A stretch of 64,000 bases of DNA from Narthecium ossifragum (taxonomy: Eukaryota; Streptophyta; Magnoliopsida; Dioscoreales; Nartheciaceae). The position numbers and the translations under genes are program-made. Positions 35,601-47,060 of the stretch are shown here, one piece after another. Location: contig OY986964.1 in NCBI GenBank assembly GCA_963920575.1, positions 11,468,663 to 11,532,662 of the forward strand, written 5' to 3'. The notes beneath the pieces were generated by a model. That model was not told the DNA's origin, made no database searches, and saw only the letters and a list, made by a program, of their open reading frames with translations. Within the stretch, counting starts at the first letter, position 1; each line of letters starts with the position of its first letter.

Positions 35601-36316
35601 CGCCTTCCTGAGTGATCAGTGTGTTGCCCTTCTCACGCTTCAGACAGTCTCGAGTCTGATGGGGTCCTCCACAGATGAAGCACCTTGAAAGATTCTTGGC
35701 TGGTTCCTATGGCTTGGCTCTTTCCTTTTCTTTTGACCTTCTCCCTTGGACTTCGGCTTGTCCTTAGGCTTGGGTGGCCGGTTGCTTTGCTCCACCAGCT
35801 TGGTCTGATGAAAGTCCACCAAGGCATCCACTGTGGCCATGGCTGAGGGGAGATCTTTCACCCCTTGTCTCCTCAGCTCAACATGCGCCAATGTCTGATG
35901 CCCTGACAAGAAATTGAACAGCTTGTCGGACTCGGACATGTCTTTGATGTCCAGCATGAGACTACTGAAGGCCTTCACGTAGTCTCTGACGAGTTCGGTC
36001 TGCCTCGGATTCTTGAGCGCCTCCCTAGCAACTCATGTTGTATTGATAGGGAGGAATTGATTCTTCAGCTCCTTGATGAAGGTGTCCCACGTTGCAATCT
36101 TGGGACGTCTGGCTGCACCATCATCATCTAGCCACATGCACCATCATAGCTTGGTGTCGTCGAACTGGTACATAGCTGCAACGAAAACTTTATCTACCGC
36201 CTGGATGTGAGCTGCTTTGAAGAACTGCTCCAAATCCCAGATAAAGTTCTCCAATTCTTTAGCGTTCCTCATCCCGCTATAGGACTTTGGCTTAGGCACT
36301 CTGAATTTGCCTGAAG
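35600..36316 (-). pseudogene. Chromovirus-like gag with CCHC zinc knuckle
   Basis: On the - strand, gag reads GKFRVPKPKSYSGMRNAKE, then FIWDLEQFF, then KAFSSLMLDIKDMSESDKL, a basic linker, and a CX2CX3HX4C zinc knuckle (CFICGGPHQTRDC at about 35645-35683). The knuckle binds element RNA. Frame breaks occur near 36120-36030 and just before the knuckle. The N-terminal part of gag lies at 39944-40050, separated by solo LTR E, whose 5-bp duplication falls within a gag codon run. Confidence 0.85.
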
Positions 36317-39300
36317 TATCGCGGCCCGACCCGCAAAGACCCAACTGGGCCGGGCAACGCGAACCGGAACCTAATTAAATGCAGAATAATTTTTGTGAGG
36401 GTTCCCTCTAGCTTACTGGTTTCCCTAAACAATTCATAAGCACCATTATTTAACAAAAATTAACAACCTCAAAACATATAATAAGATAATTCAAATCCTT
36501 AGGGTTACATTCATATACATCACACTCCCATAGGAGGCTATCTAACAAAAAAGGTAAACAGACGATCACTGCTTCTCAAGAACTGCCAGACGCCGTTGCG
36601 GTACCAAACACCTGCCCGGTAGGGGGCACTGAAGAAGAGCTAACGCCTGCACCTGCAAAACACAGCCCGGGTAGGAGTGAGCACTAAGCTCAGTAGGGTT
36701 CTACACTATGACACACAGAAAGGAGGAAACGCAATAGTGTCGCCCCCAAGCTAGGCCTAAGTGTGCTACGGGGTCCCATAACCCCATCAGTGTCTTTAGG
36801 TATCCAACCATGGTCACCCTAATGAACTAGGCCCATCCCGGAAACACCTAGTACAGCAGGAAGAAGACACTACTGGACAGGACAAGTCTCTGCCGGGCAG
36901 GCACACCCTCTGCCCAAAGATGAAACGACGACACTGGCTACACCCTCAGCACCTGGTTCGAGGCCGACACGACCTCTAAAATCATCGATCAACATGTATT
37001 CAAGTCATCTAAGCCTATCATCGATATCGACTGAATACTACAATCCAACCTGGACCATGCTATCGACGATCAACTCATCGCCCGCGCCCTATCCTTATGC
37101 ATCTGATGATTCACTAAATATTCATAATTAAACCCCTTAAATTACCTTTGTTAGGCCTAGAGTAGGTGTATTTGATATCATATTGCTTGATTTCAGGGTT
37201 AAGTAGGATTTGAGAAGAAATACCAGAAATTCGGCCAAAAATCACTAAATTCTGCAAAAAGATTACTTCGTTGACTGTTTGGAAATAAATCACCAGAAAT
37301 TCTACACAATTCTAAATATTCTGAAATTCTGGAAGATAAAAGAAACCTTCAAGAGCTACAAATTGTATGTTGAAGACTTTGTGAGATTCCGTATACATTG
37401 GCGCCAGTTTTGAAGCAAAGTCGGAAATATGAAAGCTGAAATTTGATAAAGGCTAAAATTAAGTAATGACGTGGCAGTTAATGACCCAGTCAGATCGACT
37501 AGAGTGATGGATCGAAATTAAGTTCGATGGATCGCTCCGATGACGTCATCAACCCAGAATTTAGGAAAATTAGAGTTTAAGTTCAACAATAACTCCTAAT
37601 TCCGGGATTAAGGGTTTCTATTATATAAAGCGGTGATTCCAGCCGAATTTCTCATCTTTTTGACAATCTTTGGAGGAGGAAGAAGAAGACGGAGAGGATA
37701 TAGATGGTGACAGCTTCCTATTCCAACCCGATAGCTTTCATCCAAAAGATGAGTTGCTAATTCTTGTACTTAGGATTATTCATGAAACCCTAGTGTAGTT
37801 TGGGTTTTTCTTTAGTTTGATTCTTGTAAACTTCTTCTCAACATGATCTTATAAATATGATTTTAATGATTAGAGATTTGAGGAAACAGAGTTCCTTTAA
37901 AGTATTTTCAGTCGTATAAGCTTTCTGTGATTGTTTATACAGATTTATGAGATGGTTTTCATGTGATTTATGGTTTTCTTTTGAGATAGGCTATGCTATG
38001 CTAGGATAGGTTGTGCCAAGGTCATTAGGAGTAGTATAACTTAAAGTAATCGTAGGATCAAAGACAACCTATGCCAAGAAAGATAGGATATACCGTTAGG
38101 AACATAAATCTTATTTTAGGGATTCATGTGAGCTTGTAGACATATGATCCATAATGTTGAGAGAAGAGAACAAGATGATAACTAGAGAAGACTAATAACG
38201 AAACTAGGGCGGATTGAGTAATTCCTAAGTCACTTATCCATTGATTCAAATTGATCAACCTTTTATTTCTTTTCTTTATTAGTTTAGATAACTCTATTCT
38301 ATCTTTGATTCTTTTCCTTAATTTTAGGGTTTCGAGAATTGATTTCAGTTTCCAACGTTTTCCCTGTGGATCGACTCCCGATTTCACCGCTATTTCTATC
38401 TAGTAGTGTAGTGATTGAATAAGGAATATAAATTTATATTTGATTAAGTTTGCAACGTTTTAACGACGACCTTCGCGAGCGATCAGCATCTAATGCACAA
38501 TCAAAAATGCATGCTATGATCATGCGCAGGTAAGAGGTAAGCATGCAATAATATGCTAAGATAACAACCGGGTTCAACTGGATTGCTGCAGCGATACCAA
38601 CGACCGCTGCCAGCCAACCTGCAACGGGTCCCGACATTACGACGGTACCGTGACCGTCAACCGCGAACCCCTGAACAAGAAGCAACCTCGAAAACACAGA
38701 TGAACTTATAATATAATATGATATGTTTTGAACATATCATATTATTTAATCATCAAGATCCCCTAATTAGAGGCTAAGCGACCTCATCGATCCGACGTCC
38801 AAACGACGTCGGATTTGAGATCCAACTTAGACAAAACGCAGGGAAACATTCGAGAACCAACATATCCAAAACCAGGAAACATCCGACGGCTCGATTACCG
38901 TAAAAACACTAAGCAAAACCATTAACTTCACTAATTACATCTAATTGCTGCAACGCAGCCCATCCAAAGGAAAATCATAACAATTCATAGGAAAATAAGA
39001 TAATTATTAAATTTGTTGCAGCTGAGAGTAGATCCAAAGATTTCTAACTATCATATTCATCATAAATCAATATCATGTGTGTACAGGCCGGAAAACACGC
39101 CGTAAGCCGGCTGTTATTCTAGAACAGCAAAATCGAAAAATTATGAGTTTAAACATGCTAAAATCCTACTAAAATCTCAATCATATCATATGAAACTCAA
39201 ATCAGTAATTAACCTAACCTAGATACACAAAACAACACCAAGAACACCCAGATCCACCGGCTAGATTAAGAGAAAACCCCTATTAAACCCATGTAGGAAG

Positions 39301-39938
39301 AAATCTACCGAGCTAAGCAAAACTCGGCTGAATCCCAGTTATCCGAGCACCAAACTAGCTTCAAACCAAGCCACAAATCTTCCTCATGCTGCCACGAATC
39401 CAACAAGCCCTCAAGCACTCAATTTGATGGCGAGAGGAGGGAGAATAGAGGGAAGGAAGGAAGGCTGGAAACAGGGGAAACAAAGCCGTGGGAAAGGAGG
39501 AGGAGGAGGAAAAAGAAGCCGGGGAAGAGACGAGGAAGGAGGAAGAGGATAAGGGAGAGGAGAGAAGATATTTCTTCTCACCTGAGAGCGACGGCCAACG
39601 GCGACCGTCCACTCAGAAACCCACCGCCTCAACTTCCTGGCACAAGAAGTTCGATCTCTTTTGCCCAGAAAGTCAAACTTAGGCTAAAACACAAGCCCAA
39701 GCCCAGATCTTCCGCTCCCGGGTCCACCTAACCATTCTAATCAAACATTAACACAAATACGGTCAGTGCGTGCACACACGGGTGTGAAACAAACTGACAA
39801 TGTGCAGTTTACCAAATTACCCTTGTGGCCCAAGAAACAATGCGATCCATCAAATCGCGTGCTCGACGCGAAACAAACAAACGAACCATGGACCCGACCC
39901 AGCCGGTCGACCCAGGAGTAGAGGGAAAGGTCCTCACA
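36317..39938 (-). mobile_element. Solo LTR E (TGTGAGG family) containing a nested solo LTR
   Basis: Ends are TATCGCGGCCCGACCCGC (the usual TG mutated to TA) and AAGGTCCTCACA on the + strand. The exact 5-bp duplication TGAAG is at 36312-36316 and 39939-39943, inside gag. The total of 3622 bp includes the 1382-bp element at 37104-38485, so the LTR itself is about 2.2 kb. The block GCCCGGGTAGGAGTGAGCAC near 36670 is family-typical. Unlike its relatives it shows no clear GATCGATC array. Confidence 0.9.
37104..38485 (+). mobile_element. Solo LTR (TGATGATTC family), 1382 bp, nested in solo LTR E
   Basis: It runs from TGATGATTCACTAAATATTC to TTCGCGAGCGATCA, with the exact 5-bp duplication GCATC at 37099-37103 and 38486-38490. 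A TATA-like TATATAAAG lies at about 37622, 75 bases after a cluster of GATCGA motifs (37485-37545). A truncated relative forms the 5' end of the gag-bearing element at 62476-63240. Confidence 0.92.
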
Positions 39939-39943
39939 TGAAG

Positions 39944-40050
39944 CCTCTCGGGGTTCCATCTGAGCCACCGCCTGCTTGAGCACGGTGAGCTCGCTATCGA
40001 TCCAATCGATAAACTGGTCAAGAAGAGCGGAGATACCTGATACGTTCTCT
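39944..40050 (-). pseudogene. N-terminal gag fragment of the chromovirus-like relic
   Basis: The - strand reads VSGISALLDQFIDWIDSEL and VLKQAVAQMEPREA and is in frame with the gag segment that restarts at 36316 on the other side of solo LTR E. It is cut on its upstream side by fragment F at 40051. Confidence 0.7.
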
Positions 40051-41415
40051 GTCACACCCCGACCCAGAAAACCCATCCAGGACGGGGCGTGAGGGTTCCT
40101 ATCACTATTCATCTTCAATTGGCGCGATACAAAGCGGAAAAGACGGATAATTTAAACAATTGTATTCCAGAGGCGAACAGATATTCAATTCATATACATC
40201 AAGTTGTACAGTTACAAAATTCTATTCTAATACTTCCAAGGTAAAGATATAATACATGATCCCAAAATCCTCGAAATTTTTACAACATATATTATCAAAA
40301 AGGGTACAACAGTTTTATCCTCCAGTAAAACCTCAAACGCCTCTGGATGTACTCGCGCCGCCAAAGGCCGATCCTGCCGGCCCACTGAAGAAGAACTGCC
40401 GCCTGCACATGCAAACGCAGCCCGGGTAGGAGTGAGCGATAAGCTCAGTAGGGTTCTACTCTACGGCACACTGAAAGGAGGGAAAACAACAACAGTGTTG
40501 TCTCCCAGCTCAAGTCTAACGGATGCCACAGGTCCCACAACCCATCGATGTCCCAAGGGCTCCTGCCATGAACTCTCTCTTGAAAATGTTACCAAGATCA
40601 CCCTAATCACTGACAGGGGAACATTACCATGCAGGATCACCCTTACCCAGCAGGGATACCACTGCCATGGGGACCACGTCGGGAATACATCGATTGCATC
40701 CTTAGCACTTGTCCTTGGAAGACAACACGACCTCTAAACCTCAACCACTGATCAAAGTCGACTATCACAAATCCTCGATAACAAGATATTCGATTATACA
40801 ATCACACCCTACTCCTGACTGCCCAGCTACGTCCCTAAGGCCAGATCCGAGCTACCCGAGAGCCTCGGATCGGCAACCCAAACCATCGCCCGCCTAACCT
40901 CGAATGCCTCTAATGCACACAATGCATGAGCCTAGGCAAACATCTATCCTAGATATCTCTACATGTCACATCATCAATTATAAGTCCAACAGATATACAA
41001 TAGCCCTCGGCACTCGCCGGCAAGAGGCTAAGGTTCCACAATTCCACATTAGCTAGCACTCATAGCAAGCTAATGGCTAAGCAAACCATTAAGCAATTAA
41101 ATACCAACCACACATGTATTTAAAAGCAAGCCACATCATCAATTTACCCAAAGGAAAACAACATGCGATTCAATTCTTAGTCTCAATGGAAATCCCTTGA
41201 AAACTTCATGAAAACCTCATACCAACCTCCCACATGTTTAACTATCAAACCCAAGTGAAAGCCATCCAAGAAAAACCAAAAAACACAGTTCATGGGCCCA
41301 CAGTCGATGCGACGATCGACCCGACGGTCGACCGTGAGGCCATGGTCGATGTCACTCATCGACCCTGGGAAGCCCAAAACCAAACAGCGCCTGACGGTCG
41401 ATGCGACGGTCGATA
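40051..41415 (-). mobile_element. Truncated LTR F (TGTGAGG family)
   Basis: The + strand starts TGTCACACCCCGACCCAG and carries the family block GCCCGGGTAGGAGTGAGCG near 40425. It runs to a cluster of CGGTCGAT and CGACGGTCGACCG palindromes at about 41290-41415 and then stops. The other end (CCTCACA) is absent, and an Athila leader and primer site follow. The palindromes occupy the same relative place as in complete family members, so only the outermost part of the U3 is missing. Confidence 0.75.
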
Positions 41416-41470
41416 AACAACTGATAAGCAAGAAACTATATTAAGTAAACAACTTAAAACACCGTAAAAA

Positions 41471-41488
41471 TCCCCGGCAACGGCGCCA
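41471..41488 (-). other. Athila primer-binding site
   Basis: On the - strand this is TGGCGCCGTTGCCGGGGA, the known Athila/Ty3-gypsy primer site complementary to the 3' end of tRNA-Asp. It sits seven bases inside the LTR at 41495-43077 and so marks that LTR as a 5' LTR on the - strand. Confidence 0.9.
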
Positions 41489-41494
41489 AAATTT

Positions 41495-43077
41495 TGATAC
41501 GACTTGAAAAGTGTCGTGGCTTAACAAGTCTAACCAAAATTACAATATATTCCGGTGCTCTACTTTAACTACTAAGAACTAGTAGATAGTGGAGAGTCCG
41601 AGTCGAGTCCACAGGGATTTAAGGGATTTAAATCAAATACTTAGCAAATCTCCTACTAATAAGTTGAGAAAAGATTGCAAGTTGAAATTAAGCTAAACTT
41701 ATACTAAAGGATTGAAGAATATGAGAGAAAGGACCATATGATTCTTAATCAGTAACTAAGGATATACCTGGTTTTCCAAAGATCAGGGTATGCAAACACG
41801 ATAAATGGCTCCCTAAAAGTTGATAAAGGAATGGCTAGTTCTCATTATCACTCGACAAGTTCTGTTTAGGATTCCTTGTCGGCAAGAACAATTAATGAAA
41901 TCTCAGTGACCGAATGATTAGTTACGTTCACTGCTAATGAACCCTCTTACTCAGATGAGTTTATCGCAAACAATGCCATAGAAATGGATTAGGTGTAATA
42001 TCGAGATGACTTCGCATCTCGATGGCCAAAACTACAAAGATAAGATGCATGAAGGATTAGGGATGGAACGTAGTGGGACTAGCACTACTATAGTGGGACT
42101 AGCACTATACAATCCCTAATCACGAACAAGATTCCATCCAAGATATCATGGGACTAGCATGATCCTCTTATTTGGATGAATCTAAATCACGTCCTAACAT
42201 ACACAAGCTCTAGAATCAAGTGCAAGCAAGAACGATCCAAACATCCAGCAAGAAATCAACACCAAGATATAGGCAAATATAATCAATCCATAAAACCAAA
42301 TAATCGTGTATACAAACCCTAGATCTAAGAAATCCCTAGTAAAAACCCTAGTTACATCATAAGAATCCCATGGCTAGGGTTTTAGCTACTCATCTTCAGG
42401 GGATAATCCATCGGTAGAAGTTGATGATCTCCTCCCGCCATGGATCTCCTCCAAAGAATCGTCGAAGAAAAGATGTAGAAAAGATAGGTGAACTCTCTCC
42501 AAAAACGTCTGAAAAAGCCCCCCAAAAATCCCTAAACAATGACTACTTATAGCCCAAGAGACAACTACCCACGGATTATATCAGAGCCGTCGATCTTTGC
42601 TTCTGGCCGGGTCGGATCGATCCAACCTTTGGAGCCCGATCGATCCTACTCCTTAACTCCCTTAATATTGTGCAACGCCCGAGCTGGATCGATCCAACTC
42701 TTTGAGTTCGATCGATCCTACACCTTTACTTGCTGGTATTCCCGTGCTGGATCGATCCGTCTGTCGAGTCCGACCGATCGAACCATCGTTGTTGCGCTAC
42801 ATCCCGCGCTGGATCGATCCAGCTCCTGATGTTCGATCGATCCTGCGCTTGTTCATTCTCCCCTCGTTGGTTGAGTTGGATCAATCGAACCTATTGAGGC
42901 CGATCGATCTAACTTGTCAGAATCGCCAAAATACCATTCTTTTAGCTCCAAAGATGATCTAACTCGTAGCAGGACCTGTTATACCTGAAATGAAATAAAA
43001 GTAGTCAATCCAGCATTGCTCGGGGCCCAACAAAGCCAAATTACAATGGTGTTTTGTGCACTTTTCAAGTCTTATCA
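41495..43077 (-). mobile_element. Athila 5' LTR, 1583 bp, reverse orientation
   Basis: On the + strand it starts TGATACGACTTGAAAAG and ends CTTTTCAAGTCTTATCA, the same inverted ends as the LTR at 11460-12984. The primer site lies to its left. Only about 80 bases of internal leader remain before fragment F. The palindrome array is at 42605-42915, and a TATA-like CTATAAGT on the - strand is at 42545-42552. The outer flank is ATGGG at 43078, but the partner duplication is lost. Confidence 0.88.
42605..42915 (-). repeat. Tandem paired GATCGATC array in the Athila 5' LTR
   Basis: Five consecutive units, each about 65 bases, contain CTGGATCGATCCA followed about 19 bases later by CGATCGATCC. The last unit is degenerate (GGATCAATCG). 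It is the most regular array in the window and lies about 55 bases upstream of the TATA-like box on the LTR strand. Confidence 0.88.
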
Positions 43078-43802
43078 ATGGGGATGTGTGGGATCCCTGG
43101 TAGGACTTAGCTCTTGATTTGGAGTTTAGGGATTGTATTGACTCTGTGCTTTGAGTGCTGGGAGATGGTTGTCGTAACCCCGGTTGTTTCAACAGGCGTG
43201 GAGATCCCGCTTGGAGAGGGGTGTCCTACCGGTAGCATCCCTGAGCAGTGGCCGTCGGAGGTGGTCCATCCTGTGTCAGGGACTGTCGGAGGTGGTCCAT
43301 CCCTGAGCAGTGGCCGTCGGAGGGACGTACTGAGGACATGTACCCTTCGGGTTATTGACGGGATTTATGGGGTCCTTGGCAGGCCTTAGAACTTGGCACA
43401 GAGTTAGTACGGTTAGCGTCGCCTTTCCTTGTGAGAGTCGTAGAGTAGAACCCTACTGAGCTTTTTGCTCATTCCTACCTGGACCGTATTGTTTGTAGGT
43501 ACAGGTACCAGCGCCTCTCCTGTGGGCCCCGATGTTCGTCCTGTGGCAGCGCGTCGCCAGCCGACCTTGTTTGAGGGCCAGGACGGTTTTGTCTGTGCGT
43601 TTGCGGAGACTCCAGAAGATGTAATCTCTTTTTGATACTTGTACATGTAACTCTGATGTTTATAACGTTTTGTTATAATTAATGTTAACTTTACTTTCGC
43701 CTTTCGTTCATTGTGTTCTGTCTCCGCTGTTGGTTGTCAGTAGATGTAGGTTTTGCCCTCGTGTCCCAGTCCGGGATGGGTTTCCTGGGTCGGGGCGCGA
43801 CA
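43078..43802 (+). mobile_element. 3' end of a TGTGAGG-family LTR (G)
   Basis: It ends TGGGTCGGGGCGCGACA and includes the family block TTGCTCATTCCTACCTGGAC near 43470. The 5' two-thirds are missing, because the Athila LTR abuts it at 43077. A 22-bp piece, CCTGAGCAGTGGCCGTCGG and neighbours, is duplicated at about 43241 and 43302. Confidence 0.75.
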
Positions 43803-46130
43803 GCATCTGTCAAGATCCACCCGCACTTCGACTCAAAATAGGACTCCTTCCTATTTCCATGTGCCAAGTATGGAATCCCCGGTGCCATCTTCCATCTTTG
43901 TCGTGTCATCCCATGCCGGAGACCTAAGCCAAGTGGAATTAAGATGATCGCACGCTCAGATTGGCTTCAATGGCCAACTGTTTTCCGCCAGGCACGTCGA
44001 GTCTTAGCCCAACCAGAACTCCCGCACAACTAGGATTTTCCCCGTGCCAAGTCTTTCATTTGTCGCGTAAAGTCCCTCCAGGATCCTAGTCCAACTGAAA
44101 TTTCGATGATCGCACGATTGATTTGGCCCCGATGGCCTACCGTGTCGTGTCGGGCGCATCGTGGCACGCCGAGTCCTAGTCCAACTAGGACTCCTCGTGC
44201 CATTTGAGTTTTTCCCATGACAAAGCTCGCCATGAGCCTTGCCCTTATGTGCGAAGTCCTAGTGGCACTAGGAATGGGAGTCATAGTAGGACTCGGACTC
44301 CTACTCTCACTCGGACTCGAGTCGTCGCCGTGCTGCGCCATGCCGTGCCGCTCCTCGCCATGTTGCACCAAGCCGCGTCGTGCCGCGCGCCAAGTGTCTT
44401 GGCGCCCGCATTTTGCTCGCGCACTCGCTTGGGTTCCTTTGCCGCGCATCTCGCTCGATGGAATCGCACCATGGCGCGTCAACTTTTGCTTTCTCTCGGA
44501 CCGCGCGGGCTATCTTCAAACTCAACCATGCCATCTTCAAGGCTTCTCGTGCCATTGCTGGGGCAGTTGCTCGCACACTTGTTGAGGATGGTTTGCTCGC
44601 TATCCTAAGGCCACCTAGCCTCACATCACCCATGGCACCAACCACGCGTCATGGCTCTGGCCCTTGGCCACGCCATCTCTTGGTGCCGCGCGCCAAGGCT
44701 TGCGTCATGGGCTAAAGGCCTTGACAGTACCGGCGTGTGTGTGGGAAGCACGACGACTGGCGCGCGGGGGCGCACGGGGATGGCGGGTGGTCATCCTGGA
44801 GCCCAGCGGTGGGGTGGTGCGGGTTTGAGGTGGGCCACCGAGTGGCACGGCGTGGATGGAGCCTGAGGTCGACGAGGCCGGTGCGGTGGTACGACAGTAT
44901 GGTGGGGTTGCGGACGTGCAGCGGTACGGGCCGCAGGACGATGGCCGAGGCGGCAAGCGAGGGCAACGGTGAAGGAGGTGGTGCCGGGACAACAGTAAGC
45001 CAGGTGAGGCCAACGGACGAAGGTGAGGGGGAGAGAGAGAGAGTGATTGGAGAAAGGGGAAGAAGAGGGTTGTTGGTTCTAATAGAGGAAGCGGGAGGAG
45101 TTGGAGTTGGAGTTGGAGAGAAGGGTTGGAGTTTGGACTGGAAAAGGAGAGGAGGAAGGAAGGTGGTGGTGGAGTTTGGATAGAACTAGGAGAGGCTTGA
45201 GGAGTTCGAGTAGGAAGGGGGAGGATGAAAGAAGAGGAAAGAGGAAGGAAGTGGGAGGAGGTCAGCGGGAGGCGGCGACGCTGGGGCCGCGTCCGGCGAA
45301 CGGACGGCCTAGGTGACCGTCAGTGGTAAGCAGCTGGGAAACGTGGCTTGGGCCGCGGTTCCTTCCATGAGTGCGGTGGCGTGGGTTGGTGATGCTAGAC
45401 CGAGGGAGGAGGTTGACAGAGGGAGGAAGGGAAGAGAGAGCCGTGACTGGGCCGCGGGTCTTCCGTGAGGTGGGCGACGATGTGGATGACGCGAGGCCGA
45501 CGGCGCTCAGGCCGGAAGGAGGGAGGCCGAGGAGAGAGGGAGGAAGGAACAAGGAACGGAGAAGAGAAGAGGAAGAAGGACGCGTGGCTTGGCTGTAGTG
45601 GTGGCCGCGCGGGTGCTGGCATGGGGTCAGGGGCACCTGCTTGAGTGAAGGATGAAAGAGAGGGAGGTGGCCAGGGAGAAGGAAGAGAAAGGACAAGAAG
45701 AAAGAAAGAAGAGAGAAGCGGACTTGGCACAGTGTTGCCGCGCAGGCACGACACGAGGCGAACAGTCGACCCGAGAGGAGGGAGAAGAAGAGGACGGCAG
45801 GAGAAGAAGAAGGGAACAAATGATTAAAGTGGGAGAGCTTGGGGGGCCTCGGCTTGGCTAGAACAAGCAAGGAGAAGAAGAGAAAAGAAAGAGAGCAAGC
45901 GGATCAAAGCTTAGGCCAAGGTGGGAGAGAGAGAAGCAATATCGGCGGCTGTCGCGGTTGGATGAAAAGGGTGAAAATGTGATTTTGACGCTTTCATGTT
46001 TTGCAGAAAAGTTCCACACATTCCGTTTGATGGAAACATTTACAACAAAATCAAAAGAAAACATCTTTTCAACACTGTTTTCTGTTTTCATGAACATAAA
46101 GATAGAAAATGATATAAACAAACCGCCCCC
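43803..46130. other. GC-rich and purine-rich region without a convincing gene
   Basis: The left part repeats segments such as CGAGTCCTAGTCCAACTAGG and has long overlapping ORFs on both strands, as expected from high GC alone. 45030-45860 is purine-rich (GGAGGAAGGA-type). A TGTCAAGATCC start at about 43808 could be an LTR end, but no partner was found. None of the open frames shows a domain. Confidence 0.45.
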
Positions 46131-46365
46131 TTGGTTTTCTGAAAAATATTTGCCTCCATTCACAGCAAGATGTCTTTGCCGACCTGATCTTCACCCCATA
46201 TTTGCAATCGCATAACTTCAATGCTGTCTGTCTTTGAAGTCCTGCAATTTTTTCATGATATGTTCACCATGTAAGAAAGCAACACGCAAATTCTCTGAAA
46301 TTCCTGCTTTGAAGACAAAAGATGGAATAAGAGATGAGGAGGAATACCAAGGCAGCACAGACACG

Positions 46366-46860
46366 GGTAAGGGATACCGGTACGATACGATACAGATACT
46401 ACAATTTCTAAAAATTTAGGATACATATACATCAAGAATACGGCAATATAATAAGTTATATTATGTATGTTTAATACGAGTTAACTTCAAAAAAATGAAA
46501 ATCGTTGTCTCGTGCATCCAAAGAAAAAAGGATACATGCCAAAGAAGAGCCATGAAAATATCGTAGATTATTTTTGGGAGATATGGGATATGTACATTTG
46601 TCATGACTCCTAATGTAATTATTTTTGGGAGATCTGAGACACATAGATATGTCATACTCCTAATTTAATTACTTTTTAATTATCAAAATATCCAGATATG
46701 TATCTAGAATCACCTAATACTTATCCAATACCATATCTTATTATTCACCTACTTTATTTAATTCCAAAAATAGAGGGATACCTATCCGACACGTATGTGA
46801 GAGTATCGGTGGCGTATCTGTATCCGACACGTATCGGATAAGGGTACGCCTCCTCTTTCG
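46366..46860. mobile_element. Candidate TIR element next to RAD1
   Basis: The left side has ACGATACAGATAC and the right side GTATCTGTATC followed by CGTATCGGATAAGGGTACG, an imperfect inverted pair around an A/T-rich interior in which TTTTTGGGAGAT occurs twice. No coding sequence or clear target duplication was found, so this is only a candidate. Confidence 0.4.
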
Positions 46861-47060
46861 GCGTACCCCTGCTGCCTAGAGCAAAACAAATTCAGATAAA
46901 AAGTAAAAATTCAAGTAGTCATCTTAGGTGTTTTAGATAATTGAAGCTTGCAGCTTCACTCTTATGATGCAGCATGGGGGAATTTCGAGTAGACTACCTC
47001 TAATGGCAAATTTGCAATATCAAGGCAAGGTTTCACCTTGGATTATTTCTTAAAACGCGT

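Noticed and set aside
44030..45870. Cluster of overlapping 100-200 codon frames on both strands
   Set aside because: High GC removes stop codons in all frames. No frame shows a domain, and the composition is repetitive.
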